Shown: positions 11,522-24,960 of the stretch, one piece after another
Numbering within the stretch: position 1 is the first letter of the stretch
Layout: each line of letters opens with the position of its first letter
Assembly (NCBI RefSeq): GCF_037126465.1
Contig: NC_088206.1
Location: 13,429,187 to 13,493,186, forward strand
Direction of reading: 5' to 3'
Source: Ornithodoros turicata
Taxonomy: Eukaryota; Arthropoda; Arachnida; Ixodida; Argasidae
Length of the DNA: 64,000 nucleotides
The notes under the pieces: generated by a model
Database searches by the model: none
Seen by the model: the letters and a program-made list of their open reading frames with translations, nothing else
What the model was told of the DNA's origin: nothing
Position numbers and translations under genes: made by a program

Positions 11522-14500
11522 ATGGTAAGTGTGGACGACGCGACGCCTGCTACTTGTGTTGCAAACGGCTGATCGTTAGTCAAGCTGTAACTTGAGCATG
11601 TCGGTGCGTTTACATCAGTTACGGGGTCTAAAATCGTTCCTCAGGGAATATCTGACATGTGCGACGGATCGCCGACAACTTCTGCTGTTGGCTTTTTGTG
11701 TGTCTCAAACAAATTGACTTGCACGTCATCATCTTGGATGATTCACGGGTGAATCATCAGCGTGAGTCACACAACTTGATCTCTCTTTTTTCCCCCTCCA
11801 GGTTTCCCTGGTACATACTGTGGACACAGCACACAGTGACATGGTGGTGAGTATGCTGGATCACATTTTTAAACGGATTCGTCTTCAGCTGTTCTGGGCA
11901 TCGCATCTTTGCTTCCCCTTTCACAATCAGTGATGCATGCTATCTCTTCATCCCTGCAGCATGATGCACAAACAGATTACTATGGAACACGGCTAGCAAC
12001 ATGCTCCTCGGACAAATCTGTGAAGGTGTTTGATTTGAAAAATGGAACACAGAAGTTGATAGCTGTGTTGACAGGGTGAGGTAAACAGGTTGGCATCTAG
12101 GGCCCCTCTGCTCCATATCTGTGGTGAAAACGTTTTCTAACTCAGTTGTTTAAACAGGCATGAAGGTCCTGTTTGGCAAGTAGCTTGGGCCCACCCTATG
12201 TTTGGCACAGTCCTAGCATCATGCTCGTATGACCGCAAGATCATGGTATGGATGGATATCGGTGGCACTTGGGATAAGATCTATGAATATGGAGATCACG
12301 ATTCATCAGGTAGGTAGCATGCATAAGAGCAGACAGCAGCAGTATTAATTGCTTCCGAAAACAAATGTAATAGCATTGATAGCCTTGAACTTGGCATACA
12401 CTCCTGCATGCTAGAAACATAGCCGCACATGTGGAAACAACCAATGTGGCCGTAAGTCGCCAGTCAGTGCGGACGCAAAGGAAAAGAAGAATTCAGAAAC
12501 AATAAACTGAGGCGGTGCTGTGTTCCGGCATCCATATATACTAAGACTGATAAAAGAAGTATCCAGAATGGATCTGTATAAAAAAACAGGAAATACTTAC
12601 AAATTTGAAACTTAGTCACCATAGAAGTAGCTATTTTTGGAAACCTTTGTTTATAGTGCATTTTGACTTTTCACAATTTTTTCTTCGCCGGGCAACCCTC
12701 CCGTAACATTTTTCCTTTTTCTCCAGAAATCAAAATGTAGTCGAAAGTAAAAAGATTTTGGGATGTTCAGGAGATTCCACCAAATGTGACAAGATGACTC
12801 TTTGCTGTTTCGAAAACGAAATTCCAAGACATAGGTCATTCAGCGTGTTTTGGTGGAAACAGCACTGTGCTACGTGTGCGGTTTCCAAAGGGAACTGCCT
12901 TGATGGTGGCTAAATTTCAAATTTGGATTTATGTTTATAAAATAGAATACATTCTGGATACCTTTTGATCAGTCATCACATATCTTGTGCAGGGCAAAGA
13001 AAGTATGCATTCTGGGTGGGACAACAACCTATGTACTATCGTTCTGGTTTCTGTATGCTGGTTGCTCGATTTATTGCTTTCTAACATGCTACTGATGTGC
13101 TCTTTCAGTAAATTCGATATCTTGGGCACCACACGAGTTTGGACTCATGCTGGCGTGTGGCAGTTCAGACGGAGCAGTGTCAGTTCTTTCAATGAGTGGA
13201 GGTGGCCAGTGGAATGCCAAAAAGATCAACAATGCACACGCGGTAAGAGTTCAGTTTAATAACAGACAGCCAACATTACTGTAGAACTAGCCATTTTTTC
13301 CGCAAAACATTGGTAGAGATGACACAAGCATACCAGCACTGGGATTTGCAACAAATGCTATGCACGAACTTGAAGTGATCGAAGTAAAAAAATGGCAGCA
13401 GCAAATCTGACAGCTATGAAGACACTGCCTATTTTTCACTGTCACAATGGAGACACAAGAAAAACAGCACAAAGGACAACTGATGACAAAAACGTCGGCA
13501 CCCACAGCCTTAGTAAAGACCCCGAATTCCAACCATCTGAATTGAGCCGGTTGAAGGCAAGACAAAAGCAACAAAAGCTGCTGGCGTATTTTTTGTTAGC
13601 TTCGCATATCAACTTCATATGTACGTACACGATAAGCCTAAGGGCTCAATGGTGCAAGGGGAACGAACACCTACCACGAAATTAACGTCCTGCAAAATAT
13701 TCCCCAGGCATGCCTCCGTCCAAATTTGCAAATTACCACATTTGCGGTCCCTCAGTTCGGTATCTGGTGTCCATTGTGACACTGTTGACATTCTACCTTA
13801 TCCCATGTCCCAGATCGGATGCAATGCTGTGAGTTGGGCTCCGGCTATAACGCAGCCCTTTATCCCGGAAAGTGACGGTTCTCCCGGCACCCCCGGGATT
13901 GCCATGAACCCCGGAACGGTGAAGCAGTTTGTGACGGGTGGATGCGATAATCTAGTCAAGATTTGGAAATACATGTGAGTAGATGTTTACGTGTCGTGGG
14001 TCTGTTATGAGGAGGGCATTCTCAGCAGCACACGGGAAAAAAAAAAAAAAACGGGTACTGGCACACTCCAGTTACAACTGCTTCTATGCAGTGCTTCACA
14101 TCAAACATGTTACTTGCCACTTGAACAGGAACATTCACAGGATTTTATATGTATTAGCAGCCTGGGGGTGGGGTGGGGGTGAGGGGGTGGAGCATGGAAG
14201 AAATTTTGCAAAATAGTTCCACCGGGAAAAAATGACTATTGTAGTCATTATACATGATTTCTGACACCTCTACCCCGAAATATATTTCACTGCTTTTGAG
14301 ATACACGATATGTATTTCCTTGAGCTCGTGGAGAGCAGATGTTATGTACACTGACAACGAATTTGGACAAACTTCTTGATAGAAAACTTGTGATTGACAG
14401 TTGATTTGAGTTACCGCTGCCTGACCATCTTGTGTGTATGTGGCCGAGTCCTCCTTGCTACTGTTTGTGTAAGCAATGAGCCACGTTTTCTTTAGGGAAC

Positions 14501-15452
14501 TAGAAAACGAATGGGTTGAAGAGCAGAAACTGGAAGCCCATTCCGATTGGGTGCGCGACGTAGCATGGGCGCCATCTGTGGGGACATCGAGAAGCACCAT
14601 CGCAAGTTGCTCTCAGGACTGTCGAGTCATACTGTGGACGTGTGACAGTGGCTCTTGGAGCTATAACGTCTTGGGGACGTTCGCTGATGTCATCTGGCTT
14701 GTCAGTTGGAACCTTACGGGAAACATACTGGCAGTTTCTGGTGGCGACAATAATGTAAGAGCTTTTTTTAAAAAAGTCTTTCTGTCTTCAAGATATATGC
14801 GATTTAAGTAAAAGAGGATAATCATCTGACAGACTCAAACTTAGCAACCACAGTCATTTAATTTCTTGCACAATTCAAGGCTATAGCACCAAACATTTTA
14901 GAACAAATTGCAGCAGGTAATTTGTAGCAAAGTTGTTCATGTAGCACCCCGTATCCGATGAAGGTACTACGCTTCAGTGTACTATCCACAGCTGCATGAC
15001 ACATCGACAGGAATGTCAGTGGGTAGAGTAGAAATTGGTAGCAGTATTTATCAAGCGGTGAGAAACTCTGCAGGAAGGACAAGAGATGTGGGCAGGCAGA
15101 TATTGTTCTTATCGGAAAGCTACTTTAAAACCTAGTGTAATACTGTGCTGCTTAATGACACAGAAACGTTTGAACGTCTGACGTGCTGTGTGGGGATTTT
15201 CTTTGTTCTCGTAAAAACTATCAAGGAGACACCCTACCAGTGTAGAAATGTTCTCTATGCTGAGCCGGTGCTCCCATTCTACAGGACAGGAAAAATTGAG
15301 ACGTTATTGATAAGATTGATTGTTTTAAATTAAAAATGGCATATTTTTTATTTTAGGTGACGCTATGGAAAGAAGGAACAGAGGGTCAGTGGATGTGCAT
15401 CAGCGACACAGAAAAAGACGAAGTGGACATCCCCGAGAACGTTGGTGTCTAA
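11522..15452 (+). CDS. SEC13: SEC13 WD40 protein (COPII coat / nuclear pore), 8 exons
   Basis: Exons are 11522-11524, 11802-11846, 11960-12075, 12158-12309, 13109-13242, 13814-13974, 14496-14754 and 15357-15452. All joins are GT-AG and keep phase, giving 966 nt, 321 residues plus TAA; animal SEC13 proteins are about 320 residues. Recognisable family blocks in order are [80 protein letters not shown] and [15 protein letters not shown], which are the six WD blades. By family knowledge the protein pairs with SEC31 in the outer COPII cage for ER-to-Golgi transport and is also part of the Nup107-160 (Y) nuclear pore complex. Exon 1 contributes only the initiator Met before a strong GTAAGT donor, and the next codons (V-S) match the usual SEC13 N-terminus, which fixes the start. 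The insert around residues 170-185 is slightly Pro/Gly-rich and is the variable loop of the family. Nothing is broken. Confidence 0.97.
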
Positions 15453-17632
15453 CGATGTCCTCAGAAGTCATGACTTTCATCATTACATCCTGACGGTACC
15501 ATTGACTGCCACTCACGAGTACAGGAAGAAGGTTCCAAGAGTGCTTTTCACAGCATCCGTAATATTTGTGTGTTTTACGATGATATGGCAGCAACTAAGA
15601 TGAAAAACAATGGAACCACCATGTTTGCTTTTCATCTCGGCTGTTGCCATTCAGTCTTGCCCACTAAACCATTCTCACACGATGATGATGACGATGATGG
15701 TGATGATGATGATGCCTTTTATGCCGAGACCCACATTTCTTGTATACAGAAGTGAAATGAAAATACTAGAGATAAATTCGCCGATATGGTGTCTTGTGAC
15801 GTACCTGATGAACACATCCCGATGGTTTTAAACGTGTACTTCACTCCCACAAAAAACATATCATTTGCACAATATGAAAAATCAAAAAAATATACAAAAA
15901 TATGCAAAATATGTTCTATTTTGTTGCATGGAGTTTTATGTTGTATCACATTCTATTTCATGTTCAGTCATATTCATAATGCATATTTTGGCAGTTGCCC
16001 AATTTCGTGGCATCAATCGACGACCATTCAGGCTTTTTTTAGTGGTCTCTAATTTTAATATGCAGTGTTTTGCTTGGATGTTTGGGAATAGGGCTATGCA
16101 GAGTACAGCATGTTACTCGATGATTCCTGCGCTCCTTCCTTTCGAAGATAAATGGATCATACGTTAGAGATGCAGTAATCTTGTCATTGTCGAGTTTTAA
16201 GAGACAATTTACCTCAAAACATCAACACTGCCTAATGTCATATGCGTGAATGACCAGGGTTACATACAATGAATATGTTTTACCTTACATAGTTTATTTT
16301 TCTGCAGCATGCTGTTCAGGATTGACGTTTTCGCACACTTTCTGTGTTGTAAAAAAACATGCCTTGTATTAACTGTTTAATGAATGATGGGCAGATGTGC
16401 AGTTTTTTACCTTTCACACATGCAATGTCATTTGTGAAGACATCCGTATAATCATATGATATCAACCTCGTTAACAGGACACTCGGTCTATCTTGTGATG
16501 CCTTTTTTCCCCCACTTTGCAGCTTAAAATGGAAAGTAGAGCCCCGGGAAATGGGGATACACTATCTCATTGTTGTTGTTGAAAACCAACCTTGTTGCGT
16601 ACATCAAAAATATTTTTATACAAGTGTGAGATACACTTGCATTTTATGTATTTGCACAACAAGAAATATTCATAATAAATATTTTTATTGCTTCACTGTC
16701 GTAACAAAAATTCTCACCGGTACTTCTTCAGTGTTGTTCTGTTGCGATGGCAGGTGTTGTTTCTGGGCGTTTCAAGAGGAAAGCATCAGTTCGAAACGAA
16801 GTGAACATAGAGTTAGAGTCCTGCGTGACCTGTAACACAGTGCTGTGTTATGCCTTATACTGGACAATGGTTGCCTTTGCTTGGTCAACATTTTGTTTCA
16901 CCTTTTTTCCTTTTATTCCTTGCATAGCCTTAAGTGGTTTAGCTCCACTGGGAACACTGTTACTTCTCTTTCCACATCACTCCTCCTCGCATTCTTTTTG
17001 CTCTAGCATCTCTATTGGATCTGTATACACTGTAACAGGCATTTCCAACAGACATGGGCTATATTCCACCAATGTTGCATACTCGTGCTGTATTTAAGAC
17101 CGGTACTGTAAAATGGCCATCCCGTACTGGGTTAATGACACGTTTATTGTGCACATACATATGTGCGCCAAAGCTAAAGCTTGGAACCGTTCGACACACT
17201 TTCCAACATAAAAATCACTGGAGGTAGTCTAGCTCGTATCACAGGTTTTCGTTTCTTTCCTTTCTTTTTTTTTTGTGCTTGTAACCTTGCAAGTGGAACT
17301 GTTTCTGAGGCATCAGTAAAAGTAACAACGGACTATAGCTCGCTCTGTGGAGTTGTAGCATTGAGATGTGCACTGCGGGAGGGGCAGGAGCCCCTCCTCA
17401 CTCCTTGCTGCACAGCTGTGTTATTTGTCGCCTCTGTGAATGGGGGTGTCATCTTACTCACTTCCTGCTGCACTGTAAATGTGACGTATTTTCTTTTCAC
17501 ATATTTTATCGTTGTCATTTTATCGCTTTTCTTCTTTCGTTTCGTATTACATGCCTTCTCTTTCCCTTACGTCGCGCCGGAAGGCCGCCTCCCCTCCCCT
17601 CTTTTTTTTTTTTTTTTTCTTTTTCGTGCCTT
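15453..17632. other. SEC13 3' flank and intergenic DNA
   Basis: No coding exon recognised. It holds a GAT/ATG microsatellite at about 15680-15715, an AT-rich stretch (15850-16050), and an AATAAA at 16674-16679 that could be a polyadenylation signal of a long SEC13 transcript. The 3' end of SEC13 cannot be placed. Confidence 0.4.
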
Positions 17633-17814
17633 TTCTAAAACCTCAGCGTAACGAGGTGGCGCCGCGGAGCCGAAACGTCGGGCGCTCACCCCGAGCCAGC
17701 AGCTGAGCTGGGGAACTAGGCATCGATCCCCGCGTTCCCCGTCGAGCTCTTTTCCTGTCCGTATCCGTCCTCGCCGCCGCGTACTCCGCGTCGCGACGCC
17801 ATGCAGCACTCCAG
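17633..17814 (+). promoter_or_regulatory. CpG-rich candidate first exon/promoter with a strong splice donor
   Basis: A CpG-rich island-like block (many CGCCG and GTCG steps) in otherwise AT-rich DNA ends in ATGCAGCACTCCAG followed by GTAAGT at 17815. This is the usual look of a non-coding first exon. FGD, whose first coding exon begins after an AG acceptor at 33664, is the next gene on this strand and is the natural candidate; the intron would be about 16 kb. Joining the upstream ATG here to 33665 runs into a stop, so it would be a 5' UTR exon with a short upstream reading frame. It could also be the 3' end of a retroelement. Confidence 0.3.
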
Positions 17815-19544
17815 GTAAGTTCTCCACAATGCCGTTTTCAAATCCATCGTTGCGTTTTCTTTCTGGAGGGTATAGGCATTTGGTTGTGGCTGGAACATTT
17901 CGTGTGCCTGGGGATGAGGCAGCAAAATGCACGCAGAACACATGGTAGACGAAGCAAAAATGGGAGCAAGCGGAGTAACGATTATGTTCGCTCTTTCCAT
18001 TCATGCGTTTTGTTCGCTGTATTGGCGAACTTTTGCAAAAATCCTTCTTTATTTTTTCGGTTATATTATTCATCTATGTTTTAGGGAGGGCGCGTTTGCA
18101 GTTACTATCGAAATTATGAACGTTTCCAATGAAGTGATGACTGCTTTGCAAGCGAGATGATTGTTTACATGCATGGTAATTGCGCCCGATTCGGTCGATT
18201 TGACGAACTTCTGCACACGTAATAGGTGTTGCATTCTGCAATGTGACTTCGTTGCGTAAACCCTGACCCTAATCCCTACGCGTTTACTGCGTGTAGTGAT
18301 ATGTATCCTTGCTGCATATTCACATACACGGAGGCCACTTGCTCGGCGGAACTACGGTTACCGAAATAATATATGTTGTTTTTCGTGACGTTTTGCTATT
18401 CCAGTCATCATATTTCCCAGTAGAATATTGACTCCCGTCACAATTGCAGTCAGCGTAAAATATGCATCTTCGTTTGTGCTCCGTCGATAGCAGAAAGGAC
18501 AAAAAATATATAAATAAAATTAAGATGCCGAAGCATGCCCTATTGTTCCATCTCTGGTGATAATTCTTTTTGATTCGCATGCAAGTGCACGCGTGCAAAT
18601 GCCACCTTTACTTTCCGCAAGCCAGCTGACCGAACCCGTACAATGTTGTGCTTCTGCCAAGCATCGCCTGCGAAAGCTAAATTAATGTAATCAACGCAAA
18701 ACATCAACTGTGCTCTGTTACCGTAACGTTTTAAAAGGGACATCGCTGTAAACGAACGCGCAAATACATGCTCGCAGAACACGGCGTCTAGTTTCTATAT
18801 TATTCACGCGGTGGCGCAAGCGTCGTGGCACATGCGTGAAGCAGACGACAGCGTCACAGCGTGTAGCTGGTGTAGCGCGCCGCCCTTCTGGCGTCGTCTG
18901 CTGTGCTGTGCTGTCCCATGCGTAACGGCTATTTCGGCACGAACTCGGACAGGTGCTTCTCATATTCGATCTAACATTATGTTAAGGTATGTACGTAATC
19001 TGTCTTCCATGTCTGCATGTTACATGCTGTCAAATATACCCCATTGGACAACCACTGACAGCGTATCTGAGGACGTTGTTAGCTGTTTATCGGTTTTTGG
19101 GTGTCACAGTCCCGCAGTGAAAGGGTGCGTTGCATGTAAGGATTTGATTCGAAGTATTGATATTATCTGCATCAACGGCATTTGGTGCAGTCGGTTTTCA
19201 TGGGGCTTTCGCTCGATGAGACCGTTTTATATTTAAAATGACGCTATGGGGCGCTCAACACGATCCTGAATTGTACCTTACCGTGCATTCGTATTGCTTT
19301 AAAAGACGAGGAAATCAGTTGGTTTGATGTTATGGTCTGGCGTTTCCTCCAAGCACTTTTAGCAAACTCACCCGAGAATCATTGGCGTAGGCGGAATGTT
19401 TATTTGCGGTAATTTCGCTATACATGTAACACACCTGATGTAGCGTCATCTTGAGGCACATCGTATGCCTGCTGCAGTGTGATATTTACTTGTCTGATTC
19501 GTTTTTGCTACCGCATAGCACAATTAACATTTGCGAGGAAGAAT
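17815..19544. other. Unassigned DNA, possible FGD first intron
   Basis: No coding exon recognised. A CpG-richer patch at about 18785-18955 (GTGGCGCAAGCGTCGTGGCA) could be regulatory. Confidence 0.3.
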
Positions 19545-19860
19545 GTGCTCTGTAAGCTGTAAAGCCACTGAAGCTGAAGAAGCTGTAAAAGCCACATCGA
19601 ACCGCACTCTCCGGGTCTCTTAATTAGCTGGACTCTAGCCCCCTCTCTTTATCAAAATTGCTTGGTCCCTGGCCAAATCCAAATCCAGCCCACCAACGTT
19701 CTGCCCTCAATGTCCTTTTCACTTCACTTATCGTGAGGGGGGTCATTATTTCATTCCCCACATCACCACCAGCATTGGAGTAGCGTATCGCCCCTGACGA
19801 TGAAACTCTCCATTCATCATCTAAAATTAGAGTTGTCGTTGTTTTACGAAAACAATACGA
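19545..19860 (+). repeat. 3' UTR copy of the RNase H-type LINE
   Basis: This matches, in plus orientation, the minus-strand tail at 50400-50800: CACTCTCCGGGTCTCTTAAT near 19605, GCCCACCAACGTTCTGCCCT near 19690, then the block around GCCCCTGACGATGAAACTC near 19790. Only the non-coding 3' end is present, as in a 5'-truncated insertion. Confidence 0.7.
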
Positions 19861-20412
19861 TAACGGTACCTGTTCAACCGAAGGTCAGCAACGTGGTATC
19901 AGCAACAACAATTCAGAGGAATAAGGGGACCGGCTTTACATGTTGTCTGATCCGTTATCGTGAACACATTTCGATCTACTAAAAGATGGTTTATTCTGGT
20001 TTACCTCTACCGAAAAAATAGCTGCATTGAACAACGTGTGGTTGACAGTTCAGTGTCGTCGTGTGTCTTTTACTTGTTCTGTCATTTGTCCTTTTTAACC
20101 CAGCACTGGGGTTTTATCGCTTTTAAATAGCTGCATGATTCAGGTACTGTTCCGATTGTGTGTGATGTACAGCGAAACAAACGGTTTTATGAATATTGTC
20201 TCTCGACTCTGATAAGCGGTTTTTATCTCCCTTGCTATTTGCCTATAAAACGGAGTACATTGTCAGGTCATTCTGTATTTGTGGTGTCATGCGCATCAGA
20301 AAGTAAGTCACGTGAACAAAACGTGAAGCTAACAAAACACCCAGTAAAATGCACATAATTCAAGCAATAATACGACCCACTTCCAGATCTCGTTTGGGCA
20401 ACTAAATGGCTT

Positions 20413-20565
20413 CCCAAGCAGCACAATGTACTGTAAGTCGAGTGAAATAGGGGTGGAGGGGTAGGTGGAAGGCCTTGAACAGAATTCTGAAACTGAAGAA
20501 CATTGATAAAACGCATACCGGCCACCCCTATTGCAATTGACTTTCAGTACATTGTGCTGCTTGGG
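20413..20565 (+). mobile_element. 153-bp palindromic MITE, copy 1
   Basis: Ends CCCAAGCAGCACAATGTACT and its reverse complement; flanked by TT on each side. The arms are nearly perfect inverted repeats with a short asymmetric centre. Confidence 0.88.
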
Positions 20566-22244
20566 TTTACTCTTCCATTCGATGCTTGTCGTCTTTAAAT
20601 ATCCCCAGGAATTCAGGCAGTGTTGTAGTTTCTCGGTTGTACGTTTCATCTTTCGCGCATGCTGCAAAAAAGAAACAGAGAAAGAAAGCGATCTTGCTGT
20701 CGTCTGCTTAACGATCAGGAAACGTCGTGACGTCGCAAGTGCTTCTGCTGCGTAACTTCCGGTCTTGAAATCGTAAGATTTTCGTTTGGCTTTCCTCTCA
20801 GGTATACAACGCGACGCATTCGGTTCGTCCTTGATAAACGAAGACGGATGTACCATTCTATTGTGCCCTTTTCGTTCTGCCTGCTTTGGTTTCGTAATAC
20901 ATTTTATAGCGAACGCATACAACAGCACGCGTGCCTGCTTTTCCACGGAGGTGCTCAGAAAATTGCGATGAATACTTCTGTCTCGTTCTGCGTTATGACG
21001 ATGTCGTATTTCGCGTGTTTGGGTCATTAAATAATAGTGAGTTTTAGGGTAACGTACGCTGTCGCCTTTGCGTACGTAAAGGATAGCGTGGTGGTTGTGG
21101 ACTGTGCGCAGTGCTCTGTTTGTGTCTTGCGCGTGATTTATACGTAAGGAGAGACCGCTTTCCTACACATGGACTATTGGGGAATCTACAGCGTTTCAAA
21201 AATAAACCTTCGACCGCGTTAAGTATATTTCGAATTTACAGCGCTTGTGAGCGTTGCTACTCGTATTTTAAACGCTGAGTTGGGAATGGTGCGGGTGTAC
21301 ACAGCGATTTTTTTCCTATCTCTTTCAGCGTGTAAAAGGGGACATTTTTTTGTAAACAGACTCCCGTCTTTATTGCGTAGGCTCGATAGAAAGGTGTAGT
21401 AATCGTGTTGAAAGTGGTGGTTGGGAAAAATTTAACCACCTACAACTCCGTTCTGAATAGATGAAAAAAAAAAAATGAAATGGTTGTGTCTGCAGAACAT
21501 GCCATTTGATATTATGTTTTTTCTACAATGCACCGTATATATAGGGGAGTGTCTTACAAAAGACCCTTCTGTATATTGTGAAACTTGCACATAGGTCAGT
21601 ACGTTTGGACCATCAAATGTTTAGCGACGTGTTTTCAGGATGACCAGGATAACGCTCACAAAAGGACAAATAACATAGTTGCTTCAGATATAGACAAGAA
21701 AGCTTCAGATATCTCATCGCAGTTGTCTCGCGACATATATAAGCCCCGAATGATTATTGTTATTCAGGTATCTACAAAACGTGTCGTAAAATGTCAAACA
21801 TTTGGCCTAGCGTCTTGCAGAATGCTGCTGAGAATAGACTAACAACAACAACAACAACAGATAAATTGGATGATGATGAATAGACTGAAACAATACAAAA
21901 CCTCCGGGTGTATCGAACTACTGTCGAATCTATTAAGCTGGCTCAATTATTTACGCGGGGAGTGCCACTCAAAGTTAATACAATACCCTCTAAACAGGAT
22001 GAGCTGCACGATGGGGTCAGCCGTCCATCCTGCTTTTAGTTAATCACAAATGCGTCATCGCCGGAGTTTTATGACGTTATCCAATTACGTGCATGGTGGG
22101 AACCCTTTTGGTGTCCATTACATATGGGAACGCCACATGTCGGAATTGGCTGCAGGTTTACTGATTGCCCTAAATGAAATTGGAAAGGCCAGTGTTTCGT
22201 TCGAATACGTGCTGGATTAGTGATGCAGACAGATTTTTATTTTT
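20566..22244. other. Unassigned DNA
   Basis: Nothing recognised except an (AAC)n run at 21840-21860. Long open frames here have no recognisable protein features. Confidence 0.4.
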
Positions 22245-22490
22245 AATTCCGTGTTTACGCCGCGAAGCAGCTGTGGCTGTGTGAGCAGCGTACAGATGTG
22301 GACAGATGGAGAGAGGACAGCAGGAAGGAGTGGGGGACAGGGGGGGTTAGTATGCGTCCTGGGCCGACTTCAGGGGGAACTGTGCCGACATTCGTCTGGA
22401 AAGTCTTCGGAAAACCCAGGGAAAACCTTAGACAGTGCAACCGGTGGTAGGATTCGAGCCCACCACTTCCGAGCTAGTTACGAGCATTTG
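22245..22490 (+). repeat. SINE-like repeat, longest copy in the window
   Basis: Starts near GTTTACGCCGCGAAGCAGCT, continues through CCTGGGCCGACTTCAGGGGG and ends with GGATTCGAGCCCACCACTTC, which resembles a tRNA B-box/T-arm. About 245 bp, consistent with a tRNA-derived SINE; a tick SINE is likely but the family name is not assigned. Confidence 0.65.
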
Positions 22491-23607
22491 GACGAATGTG
22501 ACCTTGAAAAACGCCCACACGCTTTTCGTTTCGAGATCCCGTATTTTGTACGCCTTCCAAACAATTTACTGTCTTTTTACAGTCGCTTTCTGTTACTTTC
22601 TTTTCACATACAGATAAAAAAATATTCCGAGTTGCTTTGCAACCTTTGGAACTCGCAGCTGAAATACAGCGACATTTGTGTCGCTACGCGTTGTGTGCAG
22701 ACCTTAACACGATTCTTTCTCTGTGTTTGAAGGTTCTTAACGTATAATTAGGGAGTTACTTTTTCGGGTTAAATGCCTTTCTCAGGTACGGGGGGTAAAA
22801 ATCGGGCGCTATTTTTAAATCCGTAATTCGGGGAGAAATCGGGCGATAATTGCGCCTTCGGGTGTTTTTGTTTCTCCTCTTGTCTATCAAGTCCTTTCCT
22901 GATCTCTCTTTTTTCTGTTTTTTTGCGGGGTCGTGACCTTCCAGCGGTAATCCCCGAAGGCATAGACAGTGTTGACACACCTGGGTGTATTGCTGGGAAC
23001 GTAAGTGACCCATTCTTACATGTGTTACACGTGACGACCTTTGTTCGTCTTCAGTGGAAACGTCACTTGAGGATTTCATAGTGACTGGAATTCGGGGAGA
23101 AATCGGGTTTAACCCGAATTGGTCGTAGGTCACTTCGGGGGTGGGGGGGTGCGGGGGGGTTAATATTTCGAAATTATCTCTCACAAATGTATTGCAACTC
23201 CGAACGGCCCTGTTCAGATGTTTAGGAATCTTTACCATCTTTTCTGAACGGATTCGTATTACAAGTGTACACAAAACACGAACCTTCACTAAGAACCTTC
23301 CTCGGCGGAGCCTTTCTGGAGGAAGGCCTGACGTCTTGTGCTTTCCACTCTCTCGCCACCTGCATCACCATACCTTACATGATACCCAACCTGGCATGAC
23401 GTCACCTTCGCAGCGCGCTTCTTCCGTGACTCACCGCGCCGCGATATCTGGGAGACACTGCGCACCCACACGTCGCTGTAAAAGATACTGTAAACATGAC
23501 ATTCATGAGTTTGTGGAACAGACAATAGACAAAAATAACAAAAAAGGAAGAAAGAGAGAGAGAGAGAGAAAGAACAACGAACAGGACGTGCCCAGGCATT
23601 GTCAATA

Positions 23608-23752
23608 CCCAAGCAGCACAATGTACCGAAAGTCGAGTGCAATAGGGGTGGACGGTATGTGTCTTATCAATGTTCTTTAGTTTTACGAGTCTGTTCAAGG
23701 CCATCCACCTACCCGTCCACCCCTGTTGCACTCGACTTTCAGGCTGCTTGGG
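23608..23752 (-). mobile_element. Palindromic MITE, copy 2 (145 bp)
   Basis: Same family, inverted relative to copies 1 and 3. The right arm has an 8-bp internal deletion. Flanked by TA on both sides. Confidence 0.88.
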
Positions 23753-23937
23753 TACATTCCCTGCTTGTTTCCCCATTGTTGTCTGTCTTGTTGTCAGTGT
23801 TGTGTCCGAACTCGAAGATATGCTGTCGACGTCAGGTATACTGCCAGTTATCGTATTAGTATTGTGCCAAAAGAATCCGTGCTTGAAGCAACCCATATCG
23901 CTTGGAAAGCCTCCTTAAAACTTTCGACATTGCGACG

Positions 23938-24424
23938 CAACAACAACAACAATGAATGAGGGAGAAGTGGTGATGACGTGAGATGTTTCCCCGTGGTAGT
24001 CACGGGACCCTACCCCACTTCACAGCGTTTAATATGCGAGGATGAATTATGATGAACTCGAAGCGACGACAGGTCGGAGTTCTCTTTAGAGCTCTTCGAC
24101 GAGTCCAGTGGCTTGCATGAAAGCAAAAAGGGAGCGAAGAGCCCGGCACTGATGCGCATGAGAACTCAATGGGCCAAGTACTTTGGACAAGCTGAATGGT
24201 CGATGGTCCAGGAGCTCAAGTTGGCGTCGAAACACCCGGCGTTCACTCGTGTACCGGTCGCAGTCCTCGATGGTATGGAGGATCGTAGCTGGGGTGTGGC
24301 AAGCTGGGCACAGCGCCGTGTTACTGTAATCGGGCTTAACCCGGAACACAGGGGTGAAGGCGACGTTGAGTCGTAGACGCCGCAGATGTGACATAAAGCT
24401 GCGAGGGAAACAACCTGGCATTTT
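23938..24424 (-). mobile_element. LINE 3' fragment with C-terminal zinc knuckle, minus strand
   Basis: The minus strand from 24421 to 24086 encodes about 111 residues including CPACHTPATILHTIEDCDRY, the Cys-Cys-His-Cys knuckle at the end of R1/Jockey-type ORF2 proteins. The 3' untranslated part ends in a (GTT)n tail, seen on the plus strand as CAACAACAACAACAA at 23939-23953. Confidence 0.78.
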
Positions 24425-24439
24425 AAACGATAATGACGA

Positions 24440-24960
24440 CGCAAGCTCAAACGCGTGACATGGAAAAGAATACTACTGCTAACAAGACTTAGGTGGTGCC
24501 CCTTACTTGAATACGCTGATGTTATTTGTGATCCATGCACGTGGGAGGACATTGACAAACTCGAAAATATTCGGAAGAAAGCGCTGATATTAACTTTTAA
24601 TAAATTTTAAAGGAACGATCCTTTGGACCCACTTTACCGCAATACAGGCGTGGAATAGACAGTCTCAAATTATTTTTCCTTCGTGTAAACAGTAAACTGA
24701 AAGTAAAGGCTGAGAATTATGTGACCCCTGTCTTTACTGGGGACAGTCGATACAGTCACAATCGCCAGTTCAGATCCGTACCAGCTAAGAAGAATTGCTT
24801 TAAATAGTCATTTTTTCTCCGTATACGGTTTACGAATGGAACTGTTTACCACAGGAAGTGGTGCAAGCTCCAACCTGTAATCTGTTCATCCACAGGTTGA
24901 AGAACTTGTTCTGATCTCGTTGTTTGTTTTAAAAGAGAAAAACACGGAAATGTTGGCCCA
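24440..24960 (+). mobile_element. LINE 3' fragment (L2/CR1-like), plus strand
   Basis: A reading across stops gives LEYADVICDP, then DKLENIRKKAL near 24570 and NDPLDPLYRNTGVE near 24630, the usual C-terminal region of CR1/L2 reverse transcriptases. Several stop codons interrupt it. It abuts, in opposite orientation, the RNase H-type LINE tail at 23938-24424. Confidence 0.75.

Noticed and set aside
12241..13132. Several minus-strand open frames in SEC13 introns
   Set aside because: No protein features, and they overlap SEC13 exons and introns on the other strand.
17567..18073. Minus-strand open frame of 168 codons
   Set aside because: It runs through a poly-T tract (Lys-rich end) and the CpG-rich block; no domain or splice support.
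20329..21027. Minus-strand open frame of 232 codons
   Set aside because: It overlaps a palindromic MITE, has no recognisable domain, and its composition is that of non-coding DNA.
22445..22460. tRNA-like GGATTCGAGCCC box
   Set aside because: No cloverleaf can be drawn; it belongs to the SINE-like repeat.
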